64,000 bases of DNA from JAKVJE01 sp047722305 (lineage in GTDB: Bacteria; Actinomycetota; Actinomycetes; Actinomycetales; Microbacteriaceae). Below, one piece after another: positions 14,045 through 23,327 of this stretch. The notes under the pieces are model-generated. The model ran no database searches and was not told where the DNA came from. It saw only the letters and a list, made by a program, of their open reading frames with translations. Positions within the stretch are counted from its first letter, which is position 1, and each line of letters opens with the position of its first letter. The DNA is taken from assembly GCA_047722305.1 (NCBI GenBank), contig JBDNYM010000004.1, positions 11,705 to 75,704 on the forward strand, in the 5' to 3' direction. Made by a program: the position numbers and the translations under genes.

Positions 14045-16003
14045 TCAGAGCCCCCCGGTGACCGCGGCGACGATGGCGTGGGCGGCGAAGGCCATCACCC
14101 AGGCCACGACGAACATGTAGCCGAACGCGATGGCGGGCCACTTCCAGGTGCCGGTCTCGCGGCGCATGATCGCGATGGTCGACATGCACTGCAGCGCGTA
14201 CACGAAGAAGATCAGCAGGGCGGCGATCGTGGGCGGCGACAGCACCTGCTGGCCGCGGTGGGGCCCGGACTCGTAGGTGAGGTGCTGCAGGGCCTTGGAG
14301 GGCTCTTCCGGATTCTCGGCGCTGGCCACCTGCCCCAGCGTGGCCACGAAGCTCTCGCGGGCCGACAGCGAGCCGAGCACGCCGATGTCGATGCGCCAGT
14401 CGAAGCCCAGCGGCGCGAAGACGGGCTCGATGCCGCGGCCGATCGCGGCGGCGGCCGAGTGGTTCATGGTGTAGGTGGTCACGGCGGCGGCGTCGTCGGT
14501 GTCGATGTGCGCGGCGGCGAGGCTGGCGGGCGTCTGGACGGGGAAGTTCAGCAGCAGCCACAGCACGACGCTGGTGGTGGCGATGATCTTGCCGCACTTG
14601 ACGAGGAACGTCTTGGACGACTCCCACATGGAGAGCAGCACCGATTTCAGCGTCGGCAGCCGGTAGGGGGGCATCTCCATGTAGAACGGCATGGCGGGGC
14701 CGCGCCGCGACCCGATGCGCTTGAACACCCAGGCGGCGAGCATGGCCGAGACGGCGCCGAGCAGGTAGAGCCCGAAGATGATGGCGCCGCGGGTGTCGAA
14801 GGGCCCGAGGCGGCTGTGGGGCGGGGTGAGCATCCCGACCAGCAGGATGTAGACGGGCAGCCGGGCCGAGCAGGTCATCCAGGGCGCCGACATCATGGTG
14901 GCGATGCGGTCTTTGGCCGAGGGCAGGGTGCGGGTCGACATGATGCCGGGCACCGCACAGGCCAGCGAGGACAGCATGGCGACGAAGGCGCGTCCCTCGA
15001 GCCCGGCCTTCGACATGATCCGGTCCATCAGGAAGGCGGCCCGCGACATGTAGCCGACGCCCTCCAGCACCGAGATGAGCAGGAACATGAGCACGATCTG
15101 CGGGATGAACACCATCACGTTGCCGACCCCGCCGATGAGGGCGTCGCCGAGCAGGTTGTTGAGCCAGCGGATGTGCACGGTGTCATCGACCACCCCGCCC
15201 AGCCAGGCGAACAGGTTGCCGATGGCATCCTGCAGCGGCGTGGCGGCGGTGAAGATGACCTGGAAGAAGCCGAACATGACCGCGACGAAGATGATGGTGC
15301 CCCACACGGGGTGCAGCAGCACTCGGTCGAGGCGGGACGTCCACACGTGCGCGTCGGGGGCGCGGTAGCCGGCGACGTCGAGCACCGAGTCGATCCAGGA
15401 GGTCAGTTCTCGGGGGTCGGCGGGCGGCGGCAGCACCGGCCGCGTCCACTGCCGCCAGCCGGCGATGCGGCGCCGGAGATCGGGCAGGCCGATGCCGCGG
15501 TTGCCGACCACGCGCACGGCGGGCACGCCCAGGGCCCGGCCGAGGCGCTCCACGTCGAGCAGCCCGCCCCGGTAGGCGAGTTCGTCGGTGAGCGTCACCG
15601 CCAGGCAGACGGGCTTGCCGAGCTGCAACAGCTCGGCCAGGAAGCGCAGGGAACGGCGCAGGGTGGTCGCATCGAGCACGGCGATGATCGCGTCGGGGGC
15701 GGGCTCGGAGGCGATGGCGCCGGAGAGGACGTCCGACACGATCTGCTCGTCGGGGCTGATGGCCTCCAGCGAGTAGGAGCCGGGCAGGTCCTCGATCTGG
15801 AAGCGCTGGTCGCCGGCGCGGAACGTCCCCACGCTGCGGGACACGGTGACGCCGGGGTAGTTGCCGGTCTTGGCTCGCAGGCCGGTGAGGCCGTTGAAGA
15901 CGGACGTCTTGCCGGCGTTGGGCGCGCCGACCAGGGCGAGGCGCGCCGTCTGGGCGACGGCGGTGCCGCCCCCGGGCGCCGCGGCGGCTGACTCAGGCGG
16001 CAT
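14045..16003 (-). CDS. feoB: Ferrous iron transport protein B
   Basis: A 652-residue Fe2+ permease. The N-terminal G domain has the Walker A loop GAPNAGKTSVFNGLTG, the switch region TGNYPGVTVSRS and DLPGSYSL; a helical spacer is followed by the membrane domain with two Gate-type repeats and conserved segments such as LEGVGYMSRAAFLMDRIM and FVAMLSSLACAVPGIMSTR. The upstream-extended frame begins inside feoA in another frame; the ATG at 16003 gives normal family architecture and an 11-bp overlap with feoA. The G4-like motif is less clear to me. Regulation by iron is implied by the IdeR box upstream of feoA. Confidence 0.94.
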   Translation of the reverse strand: MPPESAAAAPGGGTAVAQTARLALVGAPNAGKTSVFNGLTGLRAKTGNYPGVTVSRSVGTFRAGDQRFQIEDLPGSYSLEAISPDEQIVSDVLSGAIASEPAPDAIIAVLDATTLRRSLRFLAELLQLGKPVCLAVTLTDELAYRGGLLDVERLGRALGVPAVRVVGNRGIGLPDLRRRIAGWRQWTRPVLPPPADPRELTSWIDSVLDVAGYRAPDAHVWTSRLDRVLLHPVWGTIIFVAVMFGFFQVIFTAATPLQDAIGNLFAWLGGVVDDTVHIRWLNNLLGDALIGGVGNVMVFIPQIVLMFLLISVLEGVGYMSRAAFLMDRIMSKAGLEGRAFVAMLSSLACAVPGIMSTRTLPSAKDRIATMMSAPWMTCSARLPVYILLVGMLTPPHSRLGPFDTRGAIIFGLYLLGAVSAMLAAWVFKRIGSRRGPAMPFYMEMPPYRLPTLKSVLLSMWESSKTFLVKCGKIIATTSVVLWLLLNFPVQTPASLAAAHIDTDDAAAVTTYTMNHSAAAAIGRGIEPVFAPLGFDWRIDIGVLGSLSARESFVATLGQVASAENPEEPSKALQHLTYESGPHRGQQVLSPPTIAALLIFFVYALQCMSTIAIMRRETGTWKWPAIAFGYMFVVAWVMAFAAHAIVAAVTGGL

Positions 16004-16391
16004 CGGCGGCGACGGCCCCGGCGGTGTTCGTCGTAGTGGTGAGGATGCGGACGCGCGCGGCCTGGGCGCGCCGCAGGCACAGCTCGTAGTCGCACACGCG
16101 GTAGACGACGGGATCGCCGAGCGGGGCGCGGCGCAGCACGTCGACCTCGGCGCCGGGCACGAGCCCGAGGTCGGCCAGGCGGCGCTCCAGTGCCGGCTGC
16201 TCAGGCACCTCGACGACGTCGATGCGGGCGTGGGCCCCGACGGCCAGGTCGCAGAGGCAGGCGCCGCGGCGGCTGCCCGGCTCGGCGTCGGTGCCGGCAC
16301 TGGCGCGGTCGGATTCGGGGACGGAAGCGCCGCCCCAGCCCCCGTGGGGAGTCTGGTCGTCGATCTCGCAGCCGCATGCCGTGCGCTTCAT
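15993..16391 (-). CDS. feoA: FeoA-family protein with a cysteine-bearing N-terminal extension
   Basis: A 132-residue protein. Residues ~46-120 form the SH3-like FeoA domain (LAVGAHARIDVVEVP, LERRLADLGLVPGAEVDVLRRAPLGDPVVYRV), a small cytosolic partner of FeoB. The first 45 residues are an addition not found in the standard 75-residue FeoA: they contain CGC near the start, and CLC follows at the start of the domain, possible metal ligands. ATG at 16391 has a GGAGATG ribosome site. It is the first gene of the iron-uptake operon, 89 bp downstream of an IdeR/DtxR-type box. Confidence 0.88.
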   Translation of the reverse strand: MKRTACGCEIDDQTPHGGWGGASVPESDRASAGTDAEPGSRRGACLCDLAVGAHARIDVVEVPEQPALERRLADLGLVPGAEVDVLRRAPLGDPVVYRVCDYELCLRRAQAARVRILTTTTNTAGAVAADAA

Positions 16392-16479
16392 GGCATCTCC
16401 TTCAATGGACCCCGGTGGCGGGGTTCGGGCGGGGTCCCGTCCCGGCCACGGTGGTCGAGATCAAAACCCTATCACTGAC

Positions 16480-16498
16480 TTAGGTAAGCCTAACCTCG
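16480..16498 (-). promoter_or_regulatory. IdeR/DtxR iron box of the feo operon
   Basis: TTAGGTAAGCCTAACCTCG agrees at 16 of 19 positions with the DtxR/IdeR consensus palindrome TTAGGTTAGSCTAACCTAA. On the minus strand, a TTAGGC/TAGGGT pair spaced by 16 bp can serve as -35 and -10, so the box would cover the feoA promoter. Iron-loaded IdeR or DtxR would then repress feoAB. lipB, on the other side, has its own -10 box further away (16594-16599). Confidence 0.78.
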
Positions 16499-16606
16499 GT
16501 GCTGGTACTGCGTCCAGTCCCCGGAATCTCGGCGCGTCGGCCTCCGTCGAGGCCTGTTCTGCCGCCTGATTACGCCTTTCCCGACCGCAGGCGTACCGTG
16601 GAAATC

Positions 16607-17262
16607 ATGCCGACGACGACTGCGATTCTGCCCGAAGTGCTGGGGCTCGATCCTGACCTCGTCGACTACCAGGCCGCCCTCGAATTGCAGGAACGCACCG
16701 TCGCCGATGTCGTCGCCGGCCGCAGCCCCGGGCGTGTCTTCCTGCTCGAGCATCAGGCCGTCTACACCGCCGGGCAGCAGGCCCGCGACCTCAGCGAATA
16801 TCCGCATCCGGTAGACGGCACGCCCGTCATCCACGTCAACCGCGGCGGCAAGGTCACCTGGCACGGTCCCGGTCAGCTCACCTGCTATCCCATCCTGCCG
16901 CTGGCCGACACCACCGGCATCCCCCTTATCAAAGCGATGGAGGCGTGCCTCATCGCCGCCTTCGCCGAAGTGGGGGTGGCCGGCAAGATCGTCCCGCACC
17001 GCGCCGGCGTGTGGCTCGACGCCGAGCCCACCGTCAAGCTCGCCCAGGTCGGCGTGCACGTCTCGCGCGGGGTGAGCATGCACGGGTTCGCCGTCAACTG
17101 CAGCCTCGACCCCGCCGTGTTCCGCACGTTCGTGCCCTGCGGCATCCGCGACGCCGGCGTCAGCACCCTCAGCGAAGCGACCGGCCGCACTCTCACTCCG
17201 CGCGCCTTCCTGCCCACCCTGCTTCCCCATCTGAACCGCATGATCGAGAAAGTGACCACGTC

Positions 17263-17266
<4 letters not shown>
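16607..17266 (+). CDS. lipB: Octanoyltransferase LipB
   Basis: A 219-residue enzyme that moves the octanoyl group from acyl carrier protein to the lipoyl domains of 2-oxoacid dehydrogenases and GcvH. Key features are GGKVTWHGPGQLTCYP, the catalytic Lys region VKLAQVGVHVSRGVSMHGFAVN, and the catalytic Cys in FVPCGI. The ATG at 16607 follows a TACCGT -10 box by 7 bp, which implies a leaderless message; a longer frame back to 16499 would run into the iron box. It overlaps lipA by 4 bp, so the two are translated together. Confidence 0.94.
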
Positions 17267-18264
<998 letters not shown>

Positions 18265-18314
18265 TCGCCGACCGCCCGACCGGCATCCCCGGACGGTGGC
18301 ACCATAGGGGCATC

Positions 18315-19151
18315 ATGCGCATCGCCACCTGGAACGTGAACTCCATCCGGGCCCGGGTCGGCCGGGTGACCGACTGGCTGGCGCACTCCGACGTGGATGT
18401 CCTGGCCATGCAGGAGATCAAGTGCCGGGACGAGCAGTTCCCGGTCGGCCCGTTCGCCGACATCGGCTACGAGGTGCACCTGCACGGCCAAGGGCAGTGG
18501 AACGGCGTCGCCCTGGCCAGCCGCATCCCCGCCGAGGACGTCCAGCGCGACTTCCCGGGGATGCCCGCCTACGACGACCGTCGGGAGGCCCGCGCCATCG
18601 CCGCCACGTTCGCCGGCGTGCGCGTCTGGAGCCTCTACGTGCCCAACGGCCGCGAGCTCGACCATCCCCACTACCGCTACAAGCTGGAGTGGCTGCAGGC
18701 GCTCGCCGACGACGCTGCCGGCTGGCTGCGGGCCGACCCCGACGCCCGCATCGCGCTGACCGGCGACTGGAACATCGCCCCGCTCGACGCCGACGTGTGG
18801 GATCGGGCGTTCTTCGAGGGCAAGACCCACGTCTCCGCCCCCGAGCGGGCCGCGTTCCGCCGCTTCGGGCAGATCGGCTTCACCGACGTGGTGCGGCCGC
18901 TGGTCCCCGCCGGGTACACCTACTGGGACTACAAGCAGCTGCGCTTCCCCCGCGACGAAGGGATGCGCATCGACTTCGTGCTCGGCTCGCCGGCGCTCGC
19001 CGCCGAAGTCGACGACGCCTTCATCGACAAAACCGCCCGGCGCGGGGAGCGGCCCAGCGACCACGCCCCGGTGGTGGTCGGGCTGGCCGCCGGCGGCGAC
19101 CTCGGCGAAGAGCCGGGCGAGCTGGACGACGACCGGCCCATGGTGTTCTGA
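18315..19151 (+). CDS. xth: Exodeoxyribonuclease III family protein
   Basis: A 278-residue AP endonuclease/exonuclease of the ExoIII family, acting in base-excision repair. Motifs along the chain: ATWNVNSIRAR (Mg-binding Asn), QEIKC (metal-binding Glu), YVPNGRELDHP (catalytic Tyr region), TGDWNIAP (catalytic Asp-Trp-Asn), and SDHAPVVV at the C-terminus with the catalytic His. It follows lipA by 50 bp and may be cotranscribed. A short acidic tail follows the domain. Confidence 0.94.
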   Translation: MRIATWNVNSIRARVGRVTDWLAHSDVDVLAMQEIKCRDEQFPVGPFADIGYEVHLHGQGQWNGVALASRIPAEDVQRDFPGMPAYDDRREARAIAATFAGVRVWSLYVPNGRELDHPHYRYKLEWLQALADDAAGWLRADPDARIALTGDWNIAPLDADVWDRAFFEGKTHVSAPERAAFRRFGQIGFTDVVRPLVPAGYTYWDYKQLRFPRDEGMRIDFVLGSPALAAEVDDAFIDKTARRGERPSDHAPVVVGLAAGGDLGEEPGELDDDRPMVF

Positions 19152-19221
19152 GCGTCGCATTCCGGCCTCGTCCGGCGGGCGCCAGGGGTGGGGACGGCGC
19201 CGGCTGGCTACAGTGGAGGGC

Positions 19222-19764
19222 GTGACCGACCGCGAGCGCCTCATCGACTACATCAACCGGTACGCCGTCTTCCACGGGGAGTTCACCCTCGTCAGCGGCA
19301 AGCAGGCCAACTACTACGTTGACCTGCGCCGGGTCAGCCTCGACCACCGGGTGGCCCCGCTCATCGGGCGCGTGATGCTCGACCTGGTCAGAGACATCCC
19401 CGACGTCACCGCCGTGGGCGGGCTGACCATGGGGGCGGACCCGATCGCGGCGTCCATCCTGCACCAGGGCGCCGCCGCCGGCTACGGCTACGACGCGTTC
19501 GTGGTGCGGAAGGCCCCCAAAGACCATGGGCGCGGCAAGCAGGTCGAAGGCCCCGACCTGCAGGGCAAGCGCGTCATCGTGGTGGAGGACACCTCGACCA
19601 CCGGCGGCTCGCCGCTCAAGGCGGCTGCCGCCGTGGAGCGGGTCGGCGGCATCATCGCAGCCATCGCCGTCGTGGTCGACCGGCACACCGGCGCCAAGGA
19701 AGCGGTGGAGGCCGCCGGCTACGAGTACCGCGCCGCCATCCCGGTGGAGGAGCTCGACATCTAG
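19222..19764 (+). CDS. pyrE: Orotate phosphoribosyltransferase
   Basis: A 180-residue enzyme of pyrimidine synthesis, joining orotate to PRPP to give orotidine monophosphate. The PRPP-binding loop is VIVVEDTSTTGGSPLKAA. The start is uncertain: GTG codons occur at 19213 and 19222. I favour 19222 because a TACAGT -10 box (19209-19214) ends 7 bp before it, the arrangement expected of leaderless actinobacterial messages; the GGAGG at 19215-19219 is too close to act as a ribosome site. Confidence 0.92.
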   Translation: MTDRERLIDYINRYAVFHGEFTLVSGKQANYYVDLRRVSLDHRVAPLIGRVMLDLVRDIPDVTAVGGLTMGADPIAASILHQGAAAGYGYDAFVVRKAPKDHGRGKQVEGPDLQGKRVIVVEDTSTTGGSPLKAAAAVERVGGIIAAIAVVVDRHTGAKEAVEAAGYEYRAAIPVEELDI

Positions 19765-19800
19765 CCGGCGGCGCGTCCGCCGGCGGAGAGAAGGATCGTC

Positions 19801-20595
19801 ATGAGTGCAGCGTCGCGTTCCCGTCCGGAGATCGCCACCTGGCTGACCGACATGGACGGCGTCCTGGTCAGCGAGGGCCGGGCCATCCCCGGGGCCGGCG
19901 AACTGCTGTCGAGCTGGCGCGAGCAGGGCAAGCGCTTCCTCGTGCTGACCAACAACTCGATGTACACCCCGCGCGACCTCAGCGTGCGGCTGCAGGGGAT
20001 GGGCCTGGACGTGGGCGACGAGGAGATCTGGACGTCGGCCCTGGCCACCGCGTCGTTCCTGAGCAACCAGATCCCGAACGGCTCGGCGTTCGTGGTCGGC
20101 GAGGCCGGCCTGACCACCGCCATCCACGAGGCCGGGTTCGTCATGACCGACCGGCACCCCGACTACGTGGTGGTGGGGGAGACCCGCACCTATTCGTTCG
20201 AGGCGATCACAACCGCGATCCGGCTGGTGGCGGCGGGCTCGCGGTTCATCTGCACCAACCCCGACCCGGTGAACCCGTCGCCGGCCGGCCCCATCCCGGC
20301 GGCCGGCGCGATCGCCGCGCTGATCACGAAGGCGACCGGAATCGCGCCCTACGTCGCCGGCAAGCCCAACCCGATGATGTTCCGCAGCGGGATGACGAAG
20401 ATCGGGGCGCATTCCGAGACCACCGGGATGATCGGGGATCGTATGGACACCGACGTCGTCGCCGGCATCGAGGCCGGGCTGCACACCATCCTCGTGCTCA
20501 CGGGCATCTCCCGGGCCGAGGATGTCTCCGCCTACCCGTACCGGCCGCACGAGGTGCTCGCTTCGGTGGCGGAGCTGGCCGAGGGCGCGCAGTGA
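19801..20595 (+). CDS. HAD-superfamily phosphatase (NagD-like, class IIA)
   Basis: A 264-residue hydrolase. HAD motif I is TDMDGVL (Asp17 nucleophile, Asp19 acid/base), motif II is VLTNNS, and motifs III/IV are GKPNPMMF and GDRMDTDV. The cap between them is the C2A type found in NagD and related nucleotide or sugar-phosphate phosphatases. A GGAGAGAAGG ribosome site precedes the ATG. It is 36 bp after pyrE and overlaps the next gene by 4 bp, so it probably lies in the same operon. A role in nucleotide monophosphate turnover is possible. Confidence 0.88.
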   Translation: MSAASRSRPEIATWLTDMDGVLVSEGRAIPGAGELLSSWREQGKRFLVLTNNSMYTPRDLSVRLQGMGLDVGDEEIWTSALATASFLSNQIPNGSAFVVGEAGLTTAIHEAGFVMTDRHPDYVVVGETRTYSFEAITTAIRLVAAGSRFICTNPDPVNPSPAGPIPAAGAIAALITKATGIAPYVAGKPNPMMFRSGMTKIGAHSETTGMIGDRMDTDVVAGIEAGLHTILVLTGISRAEDVSAYPYRPHEVLASVAELAEGAQ

Positions 20596-21323
20596 CCGCT
20601 GCCCGCGACTCGGGGGGTCCGGCGGCCGCTCCGACTCGGCCCGGAGCGGGGCAAACGGACGCTGCGGGCCAGGTCCCGGACGCCGGGCCGGCCTCCGATG
20701 CGGGTGAGACCCGTGGCGTGGGCCCTTGGCAGGGCCCGTGGCCGCGGGGCGAGAACTACGACCCGCAGCTGCTGCGCGACGGCGACCACCGCAACGTGGT
20801 CGACGAGTACCGCTACTGGCGCATGGAGGCAATCGTCGCCGACCTCGATGCGAGGCGCAGCCCGTTCCACGTGGCCATCGAGAACTGGCAGCACGACTTG
20901 AACATCGGCTCCATCGTGCGCACCGCCAACGCGTTCGCCGCGGAGGCGGTCCACATCGTGGGGCGGCACCGGTGGAACCGCCGGGGCGCCATGGTGACCG
21001 ACCGCTACCAGCACATCCTGCATCACCCCAGCATCGAGGCGTTCGTGACGTGGGCGCAGGGCGCTGAGCTGCCGATCATCGGCGTTGACAACACCCCGGG
21101 CTGGCACCCCCTGGAGTCGTTCCCGCTGCCGTCGCGCTGCGTGCTGCTGTTCGGCCAGGAGGGGCCGGGACTGACCCCGCGGGCGGCCACGGCGGCGGAC
21201 GCGGTGGTCGGCATCCGCCAGTTCGGCTCCACGCGCTCGATCAACGCGGCCGCGGCGGCCGCGATCGCCATGCAGGAGTGGAACAATCAGCATCGATATC
21301 ACCGGCCGCCCAGGCAGAACTGA
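20592..21323 (+). CDS. SpoU-family RNA 2'-O-methyltransferase
   Basis: A 243-residue SPOUT methyltransferase that would transfer a methyl group from SAM to a ribose in tRNA or rRNA. The three SpoU motifs are present: NIGSIVRTANAF (motif 1), LLFGQEGPGL (motif 2) and STRSINAAAAAAIAM (motif 3), forming the trefoil knot. The first ~55 residues are low-complexity (Ala, Gly, Pro rich) and probably disordered. The GTG start overlaps the HAD stop as GTGA. Target nucleotide unknown. Confidence 0.88.
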   Translation: MTAARDSGGPAAAPTRPGAGQTDAAGQVPDAGPASDAGETRGVGPWQGPWPRGENYDPQLLRDGDHRNVVDEYRYWRMEAIVADLDARRSPFHVAIENWQHDLNIGSIVRTANAFAAEAVHIVGRHRWNRRGAMVTDRYQHILHHPSIEAFVTWAQGAELPIIGVDNTPGWHPLESFPLPSRCVLLFGQEGPGLTPRAATAADAVVGIRQFGSTRSINAAAAAAIAMQEWNNQHRYHRPPRQN

Positions 21324-21327
21324 CACG

Positions 21328-21356
21328 TTGGCCAGGGGGCGCCGACACCTGGCCAA
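21328..21356. promoter_or_regulatory. Inverted repeat upstream of pckG
   Basis: TTGGCCAGG (21328-21336) and CCTGGCCAA (21348-21356) form a perfect 9-bp inverted repeat with an 11-bp spacer, starting 4 bp after the methyltransferase stop. It is not followed by a T run on either strand. It could be a stem that ends the upstream operon or an operator for pckG, since an AT-rich stretch (21357-21385) that could hold the pckG promoter follows immediately. Confidence 0.45.
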
Positions 21357-21434
21357 GAAAATGTGTACTCTATAGATACTTTTGTTCCGGCGGCGCAGGT
21401 GATCGCTGGGACACCCTCGTGGGAGGTCGCCCGA

Positions 21435-23258
21435 ATGTTGCAAGAGATCACAGCGGTGAAGGACTGGGTGGACAAGCAGGCCGCGCTGCTCAAGCCGGAC
21501 CGCATCGAGTGGTGCGACGGCTCCGCCGCCGAGTGGGAGCGCCTTACCTCGCTGCTGGTCGACACCGGCACGCTCACCCGGCTCAACCCGGAACTGCGGC
21601 CCAACAGCTTCCTGGCCCGCACCGACCCGACCGATGTCGCCCGGGTCGAGGACCGCACCTTCATCTGCTCCGCCACCCAGCAGGAGGCGGGACCCACCAA
21701 CAACTGGGAAGCCCCCGACGCCATGCGGGCCACGCTGCGCCAGGTCTTCGACGGGGCGATGCGAGGACGCACCCTGTACGTGGTGCCGTTCTCGATGGGT
21801 CCCATCGGCGGCCCCATCTCGCAGGTGGGCATCGAGCTCACCGACTCGCCGTACGTGGTGGTCAGCATGCACGTCATGACCCGGGTCGACGACCGGGCCA
21901 TCGCCGAGCAGATCCGCGACGGGGCCACCTGGGTGCCCGCCGTGCACTCGGTGGGCTACCCGCTGGTCGATGCGGACGGTGCCCGCCGCCCCGACGTCCC
22001 CTGGCCCTGCAATCAGCTCAAGTACATCGTCCAGTTCCCCGACACGCTCGAGATCTTCTCCTACGGCTCCGGCTACGGCGGCAACGCCATCCTGGGCAAG
22101 AAGTGCTACGCGCTGCGCATCGCCTCGGTGATGGCGCACCGCGACGGCTGGCTGGCCGAGCACATGCTGCTCATCCGCGCCACCGGGCCACGGGGGCAGC
22201 GCGTGCATATCGCGGCCGCGTTCCCGTCCGCCTGCGGCAAGACCAACTTCGCCATGATGCACCCCACCGTGCCCGGGTGGAAGGTCGAGACGCTCGGCGA
22301 CGACATCTCGTGGATGCGCCCCGGCCCCGACGGCAGCCTGCGCGCCATCAACCCCGAGAACGGCTTCTTCGGCGTCGCCCCCGGCACCGGCATCGAGACC
22401 AACCCGAACGCGGTCGCGACTGCCGCCAGCAACGCCATCTTCACCAACGTCGGGCTCACCGACGAGGGCGACGTGTGGTGGGAGGGGCTCACCCCCGAGC
22501 CCCCGGAGCACCTGATCGACTGGCGCGGCCGCGACTGGACGCCGGCGTCGGAGACCCCGGCGGCGCATCCCAACTCCCGCTTCACCGTGCACGCCTCGCA
22601 GTGCCCCTGCATCGCCCCCGACTGGGAGGCCCCGGAGGGCGTGCCCGTCGACGCCATCCTGTTCGGCGGCCGCCGCGCCAAGAACATGCCGCTGGTGGTG
22701 GAGGCCCGCACCTGGCGCGACGGCGTCTACCTGGGAGCGACGATGGGCTCCGAGCGCACCGCCGCCGCCGAGGGCACTGTCGGCGAGCTGCGCCGCGACC
22801 CGTTCGCCATGCTGCCGTTCTGCGGCTACAACATGGCCGACTACTGGCAGCACTGGCTGGATATGGGGGCCAAGCTCGGCGACAAGGCGCCCCGCATCTA
22901 CGGCATCAACTGGTTCCGCCGCGGCCCCGACGGGTCGTTCCTGTGGCCCGGGTTCGGCGACAACAGCCGCGTCATCGAGTGGATCGCCAGCCGCCTGGCG
23001 GGCGAGGCCACCGGCGAGGACAGCCCGCTCGGCATCGTCCCCACCGCCGACGAGTTCGACCTCGACGGCACCGACGTGACCCCCGCCGACTGGGCCGAGC
23101 TGTTCCGGATGGACCCGGACGCCTGGGCCGACGAGACCCGCGGCGTCGCCGAGTACCTCACCCAGTTCGGCGACCGGCTGCCCGCCGCGCTCGACCAGCG
23201 CCGCTCGGAGCTGCAGCAGGCTTTCGATGCGGCGGCCCAGGTCGGCGCCGGCGCCTGA
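21435..23258 (+). CDS. pckG: Phosphoenolpyruvate carboxykinase (GTP)
   Basis: A 607-residue enzyme that interconverts oxaloacetate and PEP with GTP/GDP. The hyper-reactive cysteine and P-loop are in FPSACGKTNFAM; other family segments are NNWEAP, YGSGYGGNAILGKKC, and FGGRRAKN. I placed the start at the ATG at 21435 because a GGGAGG ribosome site lies 8 bp before it and the product then has the ~606-residue length of the mycobacterial enzyme; a GTG at 21363 would add 24 residues. An inverted repeat and AT-rich promoter-like stretch lie upstream. Confidence 0.95.
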   Translation: MLQEITAVKDWVDKQAALLKPDRIEWCDGSAAEWERLTSLLVDTGTLTRLNPELRPNSFLARTDPTDVARVEDRTFICSATQQEAGPTNNWEAPDAMRATLRQVFDGAMRGRTLYVVPFSMGPIGGPISQVGIELTDSPYVVVSMHVMTRVDDRAIAEQIRDGATWVPAVHSVGYPLVDADGARRPDVPWPCNQLKYIVQFPDTLEIFSYGSGYGGNAILGKKCYALRIASVMAHRDGWLAEHMLLIRATGPRGQRVHIAAAFPSACGKTNFAMMHPTVPGWKVETLGDDISWMRPGPDGSLRAINPENGFFGVAPGTGIETNPNAVATAASNAIFTNVGLTDEGDVWWEGLTPEPPEHLIDWRGRDWTPASETPAAHPNSRFTVHASQCPCIAPDWEAPEGVPVDAILFGGRRAKNMPLVVEARTWRDGVYLGATMGSERTAAAEGTVGELRRDPFAMLPFCGYNMADYWQHWLDMGAKLGDKAPRIYGINWFRRGPDGSFLWPGFGDNSRVIEWIASRLAGEATGEDSPLGIVPTADEFDLDGTDVTPADWAELFRMDPDAWADETRGVAEYLTQFGDRLPAALDQRRSELQQAFDAAAQVGAGA

Positions 23259-23327
23259 CCCGGCCCGATCGGTGGCCCCCGGCGTAGACTGGCGGGGTTC
23301 TCCGGTGGCGTACAGAAGGGATCATCA

